From an uncultured Bacteroidales bacterium (GTDB lineage Bacteria > Bacteroidota > Bacteroidia > Bacteroidales > Bacteroidaceae), in the NCBI GenBank assembly GCA_937914945.1, contig CALGJF010000040.1, forward strand, positions 1 to 11,815: a stretch of 11,815 bases of DNA, read 5' to 3'. This document shows positions 1-5,685 of the stretch, one piece after another. Within the stretch, counting starts at the first letter, position 1; each line of letters begins with the position of its first letter. A program made the translations under genes and the position numbers. The notes beneath the pieces were generated by a model, which worked only from the letters and a program-made list of their open reading frames with translations, searched no databases and was not told the origin of the DNA.

Positions 1-82
1 TAGCACGTTGTACTGCTTGTCTGTATGGAATGTTTTCAAGGATCATCGTGCTTCGACATTCACTGCGTTTCTTGTCGAAAGC
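1..82 (-). other. Leader of a probable rRNA operon (partial)
   Basis: This is the region transcribed leftward from the promoter at 88-118, running off the window edge. Two things suggest an rRNA leader. First, a boxA-like antitermination sequence at 31-45 reads TGATCCTTGAAAACA on the minus strand; Bacteroidales rRNA leaders and spacers carry similar TGATCTTTGA-type elements. Second, a stem-loop lies at the very 5' end of the transcript (50-58 pairing with 73-82, one bulged A, 14-base loop). No open reading frame fits. The 16S gene itself would lie beyond position 1 and is not visible, so the rRNA assignment is inference. A strong mRNA leader is the alternative. Confidence 0.5.
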
Positions 83-87
83 GAGTA

Positions 88-118
88 CAAAGGTAAGGCA
101 AATATTTGGACCACCAAA
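88..118 (-). promoter_or_regulatory. Strong leftward promoter, Bacteroidota -33/-7 type
   Basis: On the minus strand TTTG (115-118) is followed after 19 bases by TACCTTTG (88-95), a full match to the Bacteroidota primary sigma consensus TTTG-N19/20-TAnnTTTG. Upstream on the same strand, 119-240 is strongly AT-rich with several A and T tracts, as expected of an UP-like element at a very active promoter. Transcription should start near 80-82 and run out of the window, probably into an rRNA operon. Confidence 0.75.
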
Positions 119-240
119 CTTTTTCTACTATTTTTTTCAAAAAAAATTTCACTATTTTTCGCGAGTATTGATTTTCAACCATTTACAAAACAAAAAAAAA
201 TTATCATTTTTTGATTATTTTTTGTTACATCGGAAAAAAC
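119..240 (-). promoter_or_regulatory. AT-rich tract upstream of the leftward promoter
   Basis: About 120 bases with long runs of A and T and no plausible gene. The position directly upstream of the -33 element suggests an UP-like element or curved DNA that strengthens the promoter. This is inferred from composition and place only. Confidence 0.35.
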
Positions 241-256
241 AGATTTTCGGCTACAT

Positions 257-285
257 AAAAAAACGCGTACAGTCGCACGCGTTTT
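257..285 (-). terminator. Intrinsic terminator after cdaA
   Basis: Perfect 9-bp inverted repeat: AAAACGCGT (260-268) and ACGCGTTTT (277-285), with an 8-base loop. Read on the minus strand, the GC-rich core is followed by a run of seven T (complement of 257-263). It lies about 20 bases past the cdaA stop codon, so it ends the folP-cdaA transcript before the leftward promoter at 88-118. Confidence 0.8.
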
Positions 286-305
286 CACCATTTATATACT
301 AAAAA

Positions 306-1061
306 TTACTTTGATAAGATGCTTTCGAGTTGCTGAGCCGTAAGCCCTAACTTAAACTTACCATTCATTGCCACGGAAATAGCGCCGGTTTCCTCGGAAA
401 CAACAATAGCAATGGCGTCAGTCTTTTCGGACACGCCCATTGCCGAGCGATGTCGAAGCCCGAGTTTCTTTGGGATATTGAGATTATGAGACACAGGCAA
501 TATACATTGCGCCGCGGTTATACGCCCGTTCTGTATCACAATTGCCCCATCGTGCAGGGGTGCATTCTTAAAGAATATAGCCTCGATTAGGCGCTGGCTG
601 ATGACAGCATCGATAGTTTCACCCGTTTTCGCATACTCATCGAGCGACTCGTTCTTTTCTACAACGATAAGCGCCCCCACCTTCTGCTGGCTCAAACTCA
701 TGCAGGCCATAACCACCGGAATAAGCGGGATTCTCTCTTCGGTTCTCTCTTTACGCGAAAAGAAGCTCGCTATCGAACGAAAATGCCTATGCGCACCAAG
801 GGTTTTGAAGAATCGGCGTATCTCGTCTTGGAATATTATAATGAGAGCAAGCACTCCCACGCTCATAAGCTGGTCGAAAATTGAGCCAAGCAGTTTCATT
901 TGCAAAACACGCGATACAAACACCCACAAAAGGATAAACACAAGTATCCCCGAGAATATATTAAGCGAGCCCGACTCTTTCATCAGTTTATAGAAATAAT
1001 ACAAGAAACAGGCTACAAGTATTATATCTACTATATCTTTTATGGAAAATTCAAAAAACAT
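306..1061 (-). CDS. cdaA: Diadenylate cyclase CdaA (c-di-AMP synthase, membrane)
   Basis: Makes cyclic di-AMP from two ATP at the inner face of the cytoplasmic membrane. c-di-AMP controls potassium and osmolyte balance and envelope stress. The 251-residue protein has three N-terminal membrane helices (about 8-27, 36-55, 62-79), then the DAC domain (about 95-250) with both family signatures: DGA (171-173, in NAPLHDGA), which binds the catalytic metal and ATP, and RHRSA (203-207). Length and layout match the CdaA/DacA class. The ATG start lies 11 bases after the folP stop, so the two genes are almost certainly cotranscribed, with a terminator just past cdaA. No cdaR or glmM partner, the usual neighbours in Firmicutes, is present. 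Confidence 0.96.
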   Translation of the reverse strand: MFFEFSIKDIVDIILVACFLYYFYKLMKESGSLNIFSGILVFILLWVFVSRVLQMKLLGSIFDQLMSVGVLALIIIFQDEIRRFFKTLGAHRHFRSIASFFSRKERTEERIPLIPVVMACMSLSQQKVGALIVVEKNESLDEYAKTGETIDAVISQRLIEAIFFKNAPLHDGAIVIQNGRITAAQCILPVSHNLNIPKKLGLRHRSAMGVSEKTDAIAIVVSEETGAISVAMNGKFKLGLTAQQLESILSK

Positions 1062-1072
1062 AATAATATAAA

Positions 1073-1939
1073 TCAGTATATATAAGCATTATCTTTCTTA
1101 CCAACAACAGTGCCAGCCTCTCTGAGCTTAACATAAAGCTTAACAACCTCCGCAGCCTCCTTCACATCGTGAACACGCAGAATATCGGCACCATTCTGCA
1201 ACGCTACCATGTTGAGCGCCACGGTACCGGCAAGCGCATCGGCCGGTGTATTATCCAGCACTTTTGTTATCATGGATTTGCGCGATATACCTGCGAGAAC
1301 AGGCAATTCCAATTGCTTGAAAAGAGGAAGCGCCGCCAACATTTGATAGTTCTGCTCCACACTCTTGCCAAAACCAAAGCCCGGATCGATTATCACATCC
1401 TTCACTCCTGCCTGATGCAGTTGCCACACCTTGTGCGAGAGCGACTTGATTATATCGGGGAGAAAACTCGCATAATCGACTGTGTTGCCCGCCCACCCCA
1501 CGGAGTGAGTCAATATGTATGGCACATTGAGGCTTGCAACAACGGAAAACATATCCGCATCCCACTCAAAACCCGAGACATCGTTTATTATAGATACGTT
1601 ATGCCGGGAAAAGCACTCTTTTACCACACGAGAGCGATATGTGTCTATTGAAATCACTGTATCGGCAGGCAACCCATCATCAAGAATATCTAGGGCAGCA
1701 TGCAAGCGACGCAGTTCTTCCTCCTGGGGAACAGGCTCGCCCGCGGGCCGGGTGGAACAAGCACCCACATCGAGTATCGCTGCACCTGCAGCAAGCATTC
1801 CCCGCGCTGTAGCAAGCAAGTTGTCGGCACTCTTGCGCGATGCTGCATAAAAGGAGTCGGGGGTAATATTGAGAATACCCATAACCAAAGGCTCATCAAA
1901 GGCCATCAGCCTCCCTTTTACATTGATTGTACCACCCAT
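1073..1939 (-). CDS. folP: Dihydropteroate synthase
   Basis: Joins p-aminobenzoate to 6-hydroxymethyl-7,8-dihydropterin diphosphate to give dihydropteroate, a step of folate synthesis and the target of sulfonamides. The 288-residue sequence has the family blocks in order: GILNITPDSF (21-30), LDVGACSTRP (56-65), SIDT (97-100), IIND (117-120), DPGFGFGKS (185-193), SRKS (219-222) and RVHD (255-258). Pterin and phosphate ligands expected from the family (N24, D57, D99, N119, D185, K221, R255, H257) are all present. The region after strand 5, usually MHMxGTPxxM, is ILTHSVGWAGNTV here: the His is kept but the rest is divergent. The ATG at 1939 sits just downstream of a -7 box. It is the first gene of an operon with cdaA, a known Bacteroidales arrangement. 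Confidence 0.95.
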   Translation of the reverse strand: MGGTINVKGRLMAFDEPLVMGILNITPDSFYAASRKSADNLLATARGMLAAGAAILDVGACSTRPAGEPVPQEEELRRLHAALDILDDGLPADTVISIDTYRSRVVKECFSRHNVSIINDVSGFEWDADMFSVVASLNVPYILTHSVGWAGNTVDYASFLPDIIKSLSHKVWQLHQAGVKDVIIDPGFGFGKSVEQNYQMLAALPLFKQLELPVLAGISRKSMITKVLDNTPADALAGTVALNMVALQNGADILRVHDVKEAAEVVKLYVKLREAGTVVGKKDNAYIY

Positions 1940-1961
1940 TTGTTTTTTTTATTTTATTTTT

Positions 1962-1969
1962 CAAAGTTA
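1962..1969 (-). promoter_or_regulatory. -7 box for folP-cdaA
   Basis: The minus strand reads TAACTTTG, a full match to TAnnTTTG, 22 bases upstream of the folP ATG. This implies a leader of only about 15 bases. No TTTG lies at the expected 19-20 base distance, so the -33 element is weak or absent. Confidence 0.55.
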
Positions 1970-2011
1970 CAAAAAACATTCAATAAATAGAGAGCGTCAT
2001 CCATTTTCTTT

Positions 2012-2090
2012 CAAAAAAAGGGAGAATATTACAACACACTACAACACCTCTATATTATATATATAATGTATTTAGGACAAAAAGGGAGAA
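2012..2090. repeat. Short repeats and a palindrome in the divergent promoter region
   Basis: The 217-base gap between folP and the kinase gene holds no gene. It contains AAAAAGGGAGAA twice (2015-2026 and 2079-2090), a tandem ACAACAC pair (2031-2047), and a perfect 14-bp AT palindrome (ATTATATATATAAT, 2054-2067). All lie upstream of both divergent -7 boxes. They could be regulator sites or simple AT-rich sequence; nothing in the sequence decides this. Confidence 0.3.
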
Positions 2091-2117
2091 AAAAGAGTAT
2101 TTTTGAGCTATTTTTTA

Positions 2118-2125
2118 TAACTTTG
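2118..2125 (+). promoter_or_regulatory. -7 box for the kinase/S26/PqqD operon
   Basis: TAACTTTG matches TAnnTTTG exactly and ends 31 bases before the ATG at 2157. A TTTG occurs at 2102-2105, but with only 12 bases of spacing, so no good -33 element is seen. A weak -33 would fit a promoter that needs an activator. Confidence 0.5.
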
Positions 2126-2156
2126 CACTTTCCATAGGAACTATTCAACAAAATAT

Positions 2157-3026
2157 ATGCAACAGACTCATTACATCGTTGGCGGACACCCGTTCACCAT
2201 AAACCTGACAGAGGGGGATTTTTCGCAAATCCTACCAACAATGGAACCTTTCAGGGCCGAAAAAATAGAGGAGGCTCTTTTCACCATAACCATAGACAAC
2301 AGCATTATACCATCGTGGCAAGGTGAAAAGGTTGGCGTGTTCCCATGCCCTTCTGCCACATTCGAGGTTTATCGCAGAGATAACGGCGCATACCAAGTGC
2401 TTATACTCCAAGGCAATACCCCATGCTCGTTTATAGAAACCGACGATGTATACAAAAATATCACCATAACCACCCGCGGCAGCAACGAACAGAGGAGGTT
2501 TGGCACGAACAATGCTCTTATGCTCATTTATGCCATATGCACAGCACAACACGAAACATTGTTAGTCCACTCATCGGTGGTAGAGAATAACGGCAAAGCA
2601 TATATGTTTCTGGGGAAAAGCGGACAGGGGAAAAGCACACATAGCGACATGTGGGTTAAGTATATAGAAGGCAGCACACTCATAAACGATGATAACCCCA
2701 TCATACGCATAGCACCCGATGGCACACCCATGGTCTATGGCTCGCCATGGAGCGGCAAACGCCCTATATATAAAAACGTACAATACCCCATAGGCGGCTT
2801 TGCAGCCATCGAACAGGAGGAGGAGAACAGCATCAAGAAAGAGAGTATCCCCGTTGCATTCGGCATACTGCTCAGTTCGATGTCCACCATGAAATTCGAT
2901 AAAGATATCCACATGAAGGTGTGCGGCACCATAAGCAAAGTGCTTGGGAAGATACCCGTACACACACTCTCGTGCCGTCCCGACGAAGAGGCAGCATTGG
3001 TATCGAGCAGCGCATTCGGTTTATAA
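2157..3026 (+). CDS. HPr-kinase-like (HprK/PEPCK fold) serine kinase homologue
   Basis: Protein of 289 residues. The C-terminal half resembles the HPr kinase family: VHSS (137-140, the position of the family's catalytic His), a Walker A loop GKSGQGKS (153-160), the acidic pair in LINDDNPI (176-182), and a GSPWSGK stretch (195-201). The first ~120 residues are not the usual HprK N-terminal domain and I do not recognise them. Bacteroidota lack a full sugar PTS in most lineages, so HPr is an unlikely substrate. HprK-like kinases also occur in lasso-peptide and other RiPP clusters, where they phosphorylate the peptide. It is first in an operon with an S26 protease and a PqqD protein: its TAA overlaps the next ATG as TAATG, so translation is coupled. 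Fold assignment is firm; substrate and activity are unknown. Confidence 0.8.
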   Translation: MQQTHYIVGGHPFTINLTEGDFSQILPTMEPFRAEKIEEALFTITIDNSIIPSWQGEKVGVFPCPSATFEVYRRDNGAYQVLILQGNTPCSFIETDDVYKNITITTRGSNEQRRFGTNNALMLIYAICTAQHETLLVHSSVVENNGKAYMFLGKSGQGKSTHSDMWVKYIEGSTLINDDNPIIRIAPDGTPMVYGSPWSGKRPIYKNVQYPIGGFAAIEQEEENSIKKESIPVAFGILLSSMSTMKFDKDIHMKVCGTISKVLGKIPVHTLSCRPDEEAALVSSSAFGL

Positions 3027-3496
3027 TGGCAAAAGAGTATAAAAAAATAAAAATGGAAAACCACGCCTTTATGCAGGACGTGGCAAAACGGTTCAAGGAG
3101 GGGCATACAAGCGTAACCTTTACCGTCTATGGCATAAGCATGCATCCATTCCTGGGCAACGGACGCGACAAGGTAGTGCTTATTCCACCAGCAAAGCCGG
3201 CAGTGGGGCAAGTGGCACTTGCCGAGGTGATGCCAAAGCGATACGCTCTGCATCGCATAATAAAGATAGAAGGCGACACCATTACCATGCGTGGCGATGG
3301 CAACCCACTGCGCATGACCGAGCAATTTACAGCCGACAAGATAGTGGGAACCGCCGAAGCATTTATACGTAAAGGCAGATATGTGAGCACAAACGGCAAG
3401 AAATGGCGTTTTTACTCGGCTATATGGCAAGCATGCAACCCCATTCGCCGCCTGTTGCTGATAATTTACAGACGAATAATTTTGAAAATATTCTGA
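3026..3496 (+). CDS. S26-family (signal-peptidase-like) serine protease, Ser/His type
   Basis: Protein of 156 residues from the ATG at 3026, which shares one base with the kinase stop codon. An upstream in-frame ATG at 2921 would overlap the kinase by 105 bases and is rejected; an ATG at 3053 is a possible alternative. Motifs: YGISMHPFL (35-43), with S38 as predicted nucleophile before M39; LHRIIKIEGD (75-84), with H76 in the place of the general base; and MRGDGN (88-93). A His where bacterial signal peptidase I has Lys is the pattern of Sec11/SipW-type (S26B) enzymes. There is no N-terminal membrane helix. Instead the C-terminus (about 138-156) is hydrophobic and strongly basic and may bind the membrane. 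It probably cleaves a substrate that the neighbouring PqqD-like protein recognises; that is inference. Confidence 0.78.
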   Translation: MAKEYKKIKMENHAFMQDVAKRFKEGHTSVTFTVYGISMHPFLGNGRDKVVLIPPAKPAVGQVALAEVMPKRYALHRIIKIEGDTITMRGDGNPLRMTEQFTADKIVGTAEAFIRKGRYVSTNGKKWRFYSAIWQACNPIRRLLLIIYRRIILKIF

Positions 3497-3499
3497 TAT

Positions 3500-3772
3500 A
3501 TGAAGATTAAAAAAGGTTTTGAATTACAAAATGTATGTGGCGAGCACATAATCGTACCCACAGGTATTGAGAATATTGATTACAGCAAAATCATAAGCCT
3601 CAACGAGACTGCAGCCTATCTATGGGAAGGCTGCTGCAAAATCGACAATTTCACCATTGACACCATGGTGGAAATGCTCATGCGCGAATATGAGGTTGAG
3701 GAGGATATAGCCCGCGAAGATTGCGAGAAAATCATTGCACGCTGGATAGAAATGGAGCTTGCCGAGGAGTAA
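3500..3772 (+). CDS. PqqD-family peptide-recognition protein
   Basis: Stand-alone protein of 90 residues that starts three bases after the protease stop. It fits the PqqD pattern: two N-terminal strands (GFELQNVCGEHIIVPTG, 6-22), the helix-start motif LNETAAYLWE (34-43), a helix around TIDTMVEMLMREYEV (52-66), and a last acidic helix ending EMELAEE. PqqD domains are the usual RiPP recognition element: they bind the leader of a precursor peptide and present it to a modifying enzyme. The expected partners (precursor peptide, radical-SAM enzyme, lasso B1/B2) are not in the window; the only nearby enzymes are the kinase and the S26 protease. Last gene of the operon, followed by a strong hairpin. 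Family call good, role inferred. Confidence 0.8.
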   Translation: MKIKKGFELQNVCGEHIIVPTGIENIDYSKIISLNETAAYLWEGCCKIDNFTIDTMVEMLMREYEVEEDIAREDCEKIIARWIEMELAEE

Positions 3773-3791
3773 CCGACAAGCAACACAGCAA

Positions 3792-3833
3792 AACGAGCGA
3801 CGATGCATCCCGCAGGATGCATCGTCGCTCGTT
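3792..3833. terminator. Bidirectional hairpin terminator between convergent units
   Basis: Perfect 19-bp inverted repeat (3792-3810 and 3815-3833) around a 4-base loop, CGCA. It sits 20 bases past the PqqD stop and overlaps the dusB stop codon by two bases. On the minus strand it is followed by TTTT; on the plus strand the following sequence is not T-rich, so it should work better for dusB. Stem strength suggests it insulates both units. Confidence 0.75.
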
Positions 3834-4815
3834 AATTACCATAGACATCTTCTATCTCCTGCATTATAGCCATAAGTTCATCAACCTTTTCGGCACGTAA
3901 CATGGCTATGCGCAGAGGGCGAAAATCGGGCAAACCTTTGAGCAAGGGAGTTGCTGCCAGATGCCTGCGCACATGCAATATTCCGGGGCGCTCACTCAAC
4001 CACTCCACGCTGTCGTGTACCTGCGTGCGCAGAATATCCATACACTCTTTGAAGGTAAACGGTTTGGCAGGCTCCCCATTGAGCAGGTAGTGCTTGACAT
4101 CTCTGAAAATCCACGGCTGGCCAAAGCTGGCACGGCCTATCATTATAGCATCCACACCGTAACGCTCAAAGCACTCTTTGGCACGCTCGGGTGTCTTTAT
4201 ATCGCCATTACCTATTATGGGAATATACATGCGGGGATTCTCCTTTATCTTGCCTATGAGAGTCCAATCGGCATCGCCGGTATACATCTGTGCGCGTGTG
4301 CGTCCATGCACCGTTAAAGCAGCTATACCGCAATCCTGCAATCGCTCGGCAAGCTCCACAATGCATTTGCTGTTTTCGTCCCAGCCCAAGCGGGTTTTCA
4401 CCGTTACAGGAATCTTCACGGCATCTACCACCGCCTTTGTAATTTCGAGCAGCTTGGGGATATTTTGCAACATACCCGCACCACACCCCTTGCGAGCCAC
4501 CTTTTTCACAGGGCAGCCAAAGTTGATATCCAAAATATCGGGCTTGGCGGCCTCTACACGCTTGGCAGCCTCAACCATTGGGGCCACCTCGTTGCCATAT
4601 ATCTGAATGGCCACAGGCCTCTCCTGCTCATATACAGTGAGCTTGCGCACCGTGCTGTTTATATCGCGTATGAGCGCATCGCTCGACACAAATTCGGTAT
4701 ATACCATATCCACCCCAAACCGCTTGCACAGCAGGCGGAAAGCGGCATCGGTTACATCTTCCATAGGGGCAAGGAACACAGGGTACTGCCCAAATTCAAT
4801 ATCGGCAATTTTCAT
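3832..4815 (-). CDS. dusB: tRNA-dihydrouridine synthase, DusB type
   Basis: FMN enzyme that reduces uridines in the tRNA D-loop with NADPH. The 327-residue protein has the Dus TIM-barrel marks: FLAPMEDVTD (14-23), INFGCPVKKVARKGCGAGML (97-116) with catalytic Cys101, VKTRLGWD (139-146), TVHGRTRAQMYTG (168-180), IGNGDI (201-206) and IGRASFGQPW (226-235). I chose the ATG at 4815 over an in-frame start at 4911 because the protein then begins directly with the conserved barrel, and a good promoter (4834-4865) lies between the two. The stop codon is inside a hairpin shared with the convergent operon. Confidence 0.94.
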   Translation of the reverse strand: MKIADIEFGQYPVFLAPMEDVTDAAFRLLCKRFGVDMVYTEFVSSDALIRDINSTVRKLTVYEQERPVAIQIYGNEVAPMVEAAKRVEAAKPDILDINFGCPVKKVARKGCGAGMLQNIPKLLEITKAVVDAVKIPVTVKTRLGWDENSKCIVELAERLQDCGIAALTVHGRTRAQMYTGDADWTLIGKIKENPRMYIPIIGNGDIKTPERAKECFERYGVDAIMIGRASFGQPWIFRDVKHYLLNGEPAKPFTFKECMDILRTQVHDSVEWLSERPGILHVRRHLAATPLLKGLPDFRPLRIAMLRAEKVDELMAIMQEIEDVYGN

Positions 4816-4833
4816 AAACACATTATTTGCTTG

Positions 4834-4865
4834 CGAAATTAGTGTAAAAAACGGGAATTTACAAA
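4834..4865 (-). promoter_or_regulatory. dusB promoter
   Basis: The minus strand has TTTG (4862-4865), a 20-base spacer, and TAATTTCG (4834-4841), one base off TAnnTTTG. It ends 18 bases upstream of the ATG at 4815 and supports that start. Confidence 0.65.
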
Positions 4866-4954
4866 CAATGAGCCAACCGCCGGCACTGCACAACTGCAAT
4901 GCAAGGCACATTTTTTAAGAGAACCTGCCACTATTTACCGCCACACACAGAGCA

Positions 4955-4991
4955 GTTGTTTCCTTTTTTTAGTAACTTAGCAGCAAATAAC
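4955..4991 (+). repeat. Direct repeat copy 1, with -7 box for the orphan gene
   Basis: 37 bases: GTTGTTTCC, seven T, then AGTAACTTAGCAGCAAATAAC up to 4991. It matches 5640-5677 apart from one T in the run and one A/G change. It holds TAACTTAG (4973-4980), one base off the -7 consensus, 21 bases before the ATG at 5002. Outside the repeat the two flanks differ, so this looks like a duplication rather than chance. Confidence 0.8.
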
Positions 4992-5001
4992 TTGGAAAAG
5001 A

Positions 5002-5529
5002 ATGAAAAAATATTTAACAGCAACAATCAAGCTAATTATAAAGGCCATTAAAATAGCTGCAATATTGCTTATTATGGCAATCCTATCAGTTGTGGGAGTA
5101 ATTACATTATACTATTTTTATAGCAAGCCATCAACAAACGATTTCGACGATGATATATGGTGGGAGTACCGATGGAACAAAGATGAAAACGGAGAGTGTA
5201 TAATAGACCTTGCCGAGGTGGTAGATGAAAAATGGGATTCGGCCAAATACTATTCAATGGCATACGAATATAAGGATATATGCAACGAACTTAAACTAAA
5301 TAACATACCATTCCAAGATGTAGGCAGTAGAATATATTTTATGTATAAGGGCAAAATAATATACTATGTAGTATGGTTCCCATACCCACCGGAGTACACC
5401 CCCAAAACAGTCAGGATTACCAACCAAGACAAACTCACAATATACCCGCACAATGCAAAGTTCAAAGCACACAAAAGTTCTTTCCGCGATTATGAAGACA
5501 AATACATATACTTGAAACAGATAAAGTAA
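5002..5529 (+). CDS. Hypothetical membrane-anchored protein (orphan)
   Basis: Not recognised with confidence. Protein of 175 residues with a basic N-terminus and one hydrophobic segment (about 12-40), then about 135 residues rich in Tyr, Trp and charged residues, probably outside the cytoplasm as a signal-anchored domain. The stretch CIIDLAEVVDEKWDSAKYY (65-83) and later RIYFMYKGKIIYYVVWF (109-125) recall a loose group of small Bacteroidales and other bacterial hypothetical proteins of the pattern I-D-L-x-E-x-x-x-x-x-W-D; this is a weak resemblance. The gene is clearly more AT-rich than dusB or the U32 gene beside it. It has its own promoter copy and its own terminator and is bracketed by direct repeats, so it behaves as an inserted single-gene unit. 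Confidence 0.7.
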   Translation: MKKYLTATIKLIIKAIKIAAILLIMAILSVVGVITLYYFYSKPSTNDFDDDIWWEYRWNKDENGECIIDLAEVVDEKWDSAKYYSMAYEYKDICNELKLNNIPFQDVGSRIYFMYKGKIIYYVVWFPYPPEYTPKTVRITNQDKLTIYPHNAKFKAHKSSFRDYEDKYIYLKQIK

Positions 5530-5530
5530 C

Positions 5531-5590
5531 GGCGGAAAACAACGATGAATTACATCACTTATAATGCATGAGTGAATCCGCCTCTGTTTT
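5531..5590 (+). terminator. Possible first terminator after the orphan gene
   Basis: GGCGGA (5531-5536) pairs with TCCGCC (5577-5582), with an inner TCACT/AGTGA pair, then TCTGTTTTTT. The stem is interrupted by an asymmetric loop of about 18 bases, so its strength is doubtful. Confidence 0.4.
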
Positions 5591-5606
5591 TTGAGAGTTA
5601 TCAACA

Positions 5607-5656
5607 GGAAACAACAGTTATATTTCTCCATGTATAACTGTTGTTTCCTTTTTTTT
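5607..5656 (+). terminator. Strong intrinsic terminator of the orphan gene
   Basis: Perfect 16-bp stem (5607-5622 with 5633-5648; an outer A-T pair extends it to 17), a 10-base loop, then eight T (5649-5656). The T run ends directly against the -7 region of the next promoter. Confidence 0.88.
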
Positions 5657-5677
5657 AGTAACTTAGCGGCAAATAAC
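5640..5677 (+). repeat. Direct repeat copy 2, with -7 box for the U32 gene
   Basis: 38 bases nearly identical to 4955-4991. Its first part is the right arm of the terminator hairpin and its T run. TAACTTAG (5659-5666) is the likely -7 box, 19 bases before the ATG at 5686. No TTTG lies at the proper distance upstream. Confidence 0.8.
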
Positions 5678-5685
5678 ATTTTAAT

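Noticed and set aside
8..302. Short plus-strand open frames of 68 and 90 residues
   Set aside because: They run through the AT-rich promoter and the terminator, are rich in Phe/Lys from A and T tracts, and show no protein features.
2921..3025. Upstream ATG extending the S26 protease
   Set aside because: It would overlap the kinase gene by 105 bases and adds a stretch unlike the family; the TAATG junction at 3026 is a far better start.
2735..3430. 231-residue open frame on the minus strand
   Set aside because: Antisense to the kinase and S26 protease genes, whose motifs are clear; Cys/His-rich random-looking sequence.
4816..4911. Upstream start adding 32 residues to dusB
   Set aside because: A good promoter lies inside this stretch, and the conserved barrel starts directly at the 4815 ATG.
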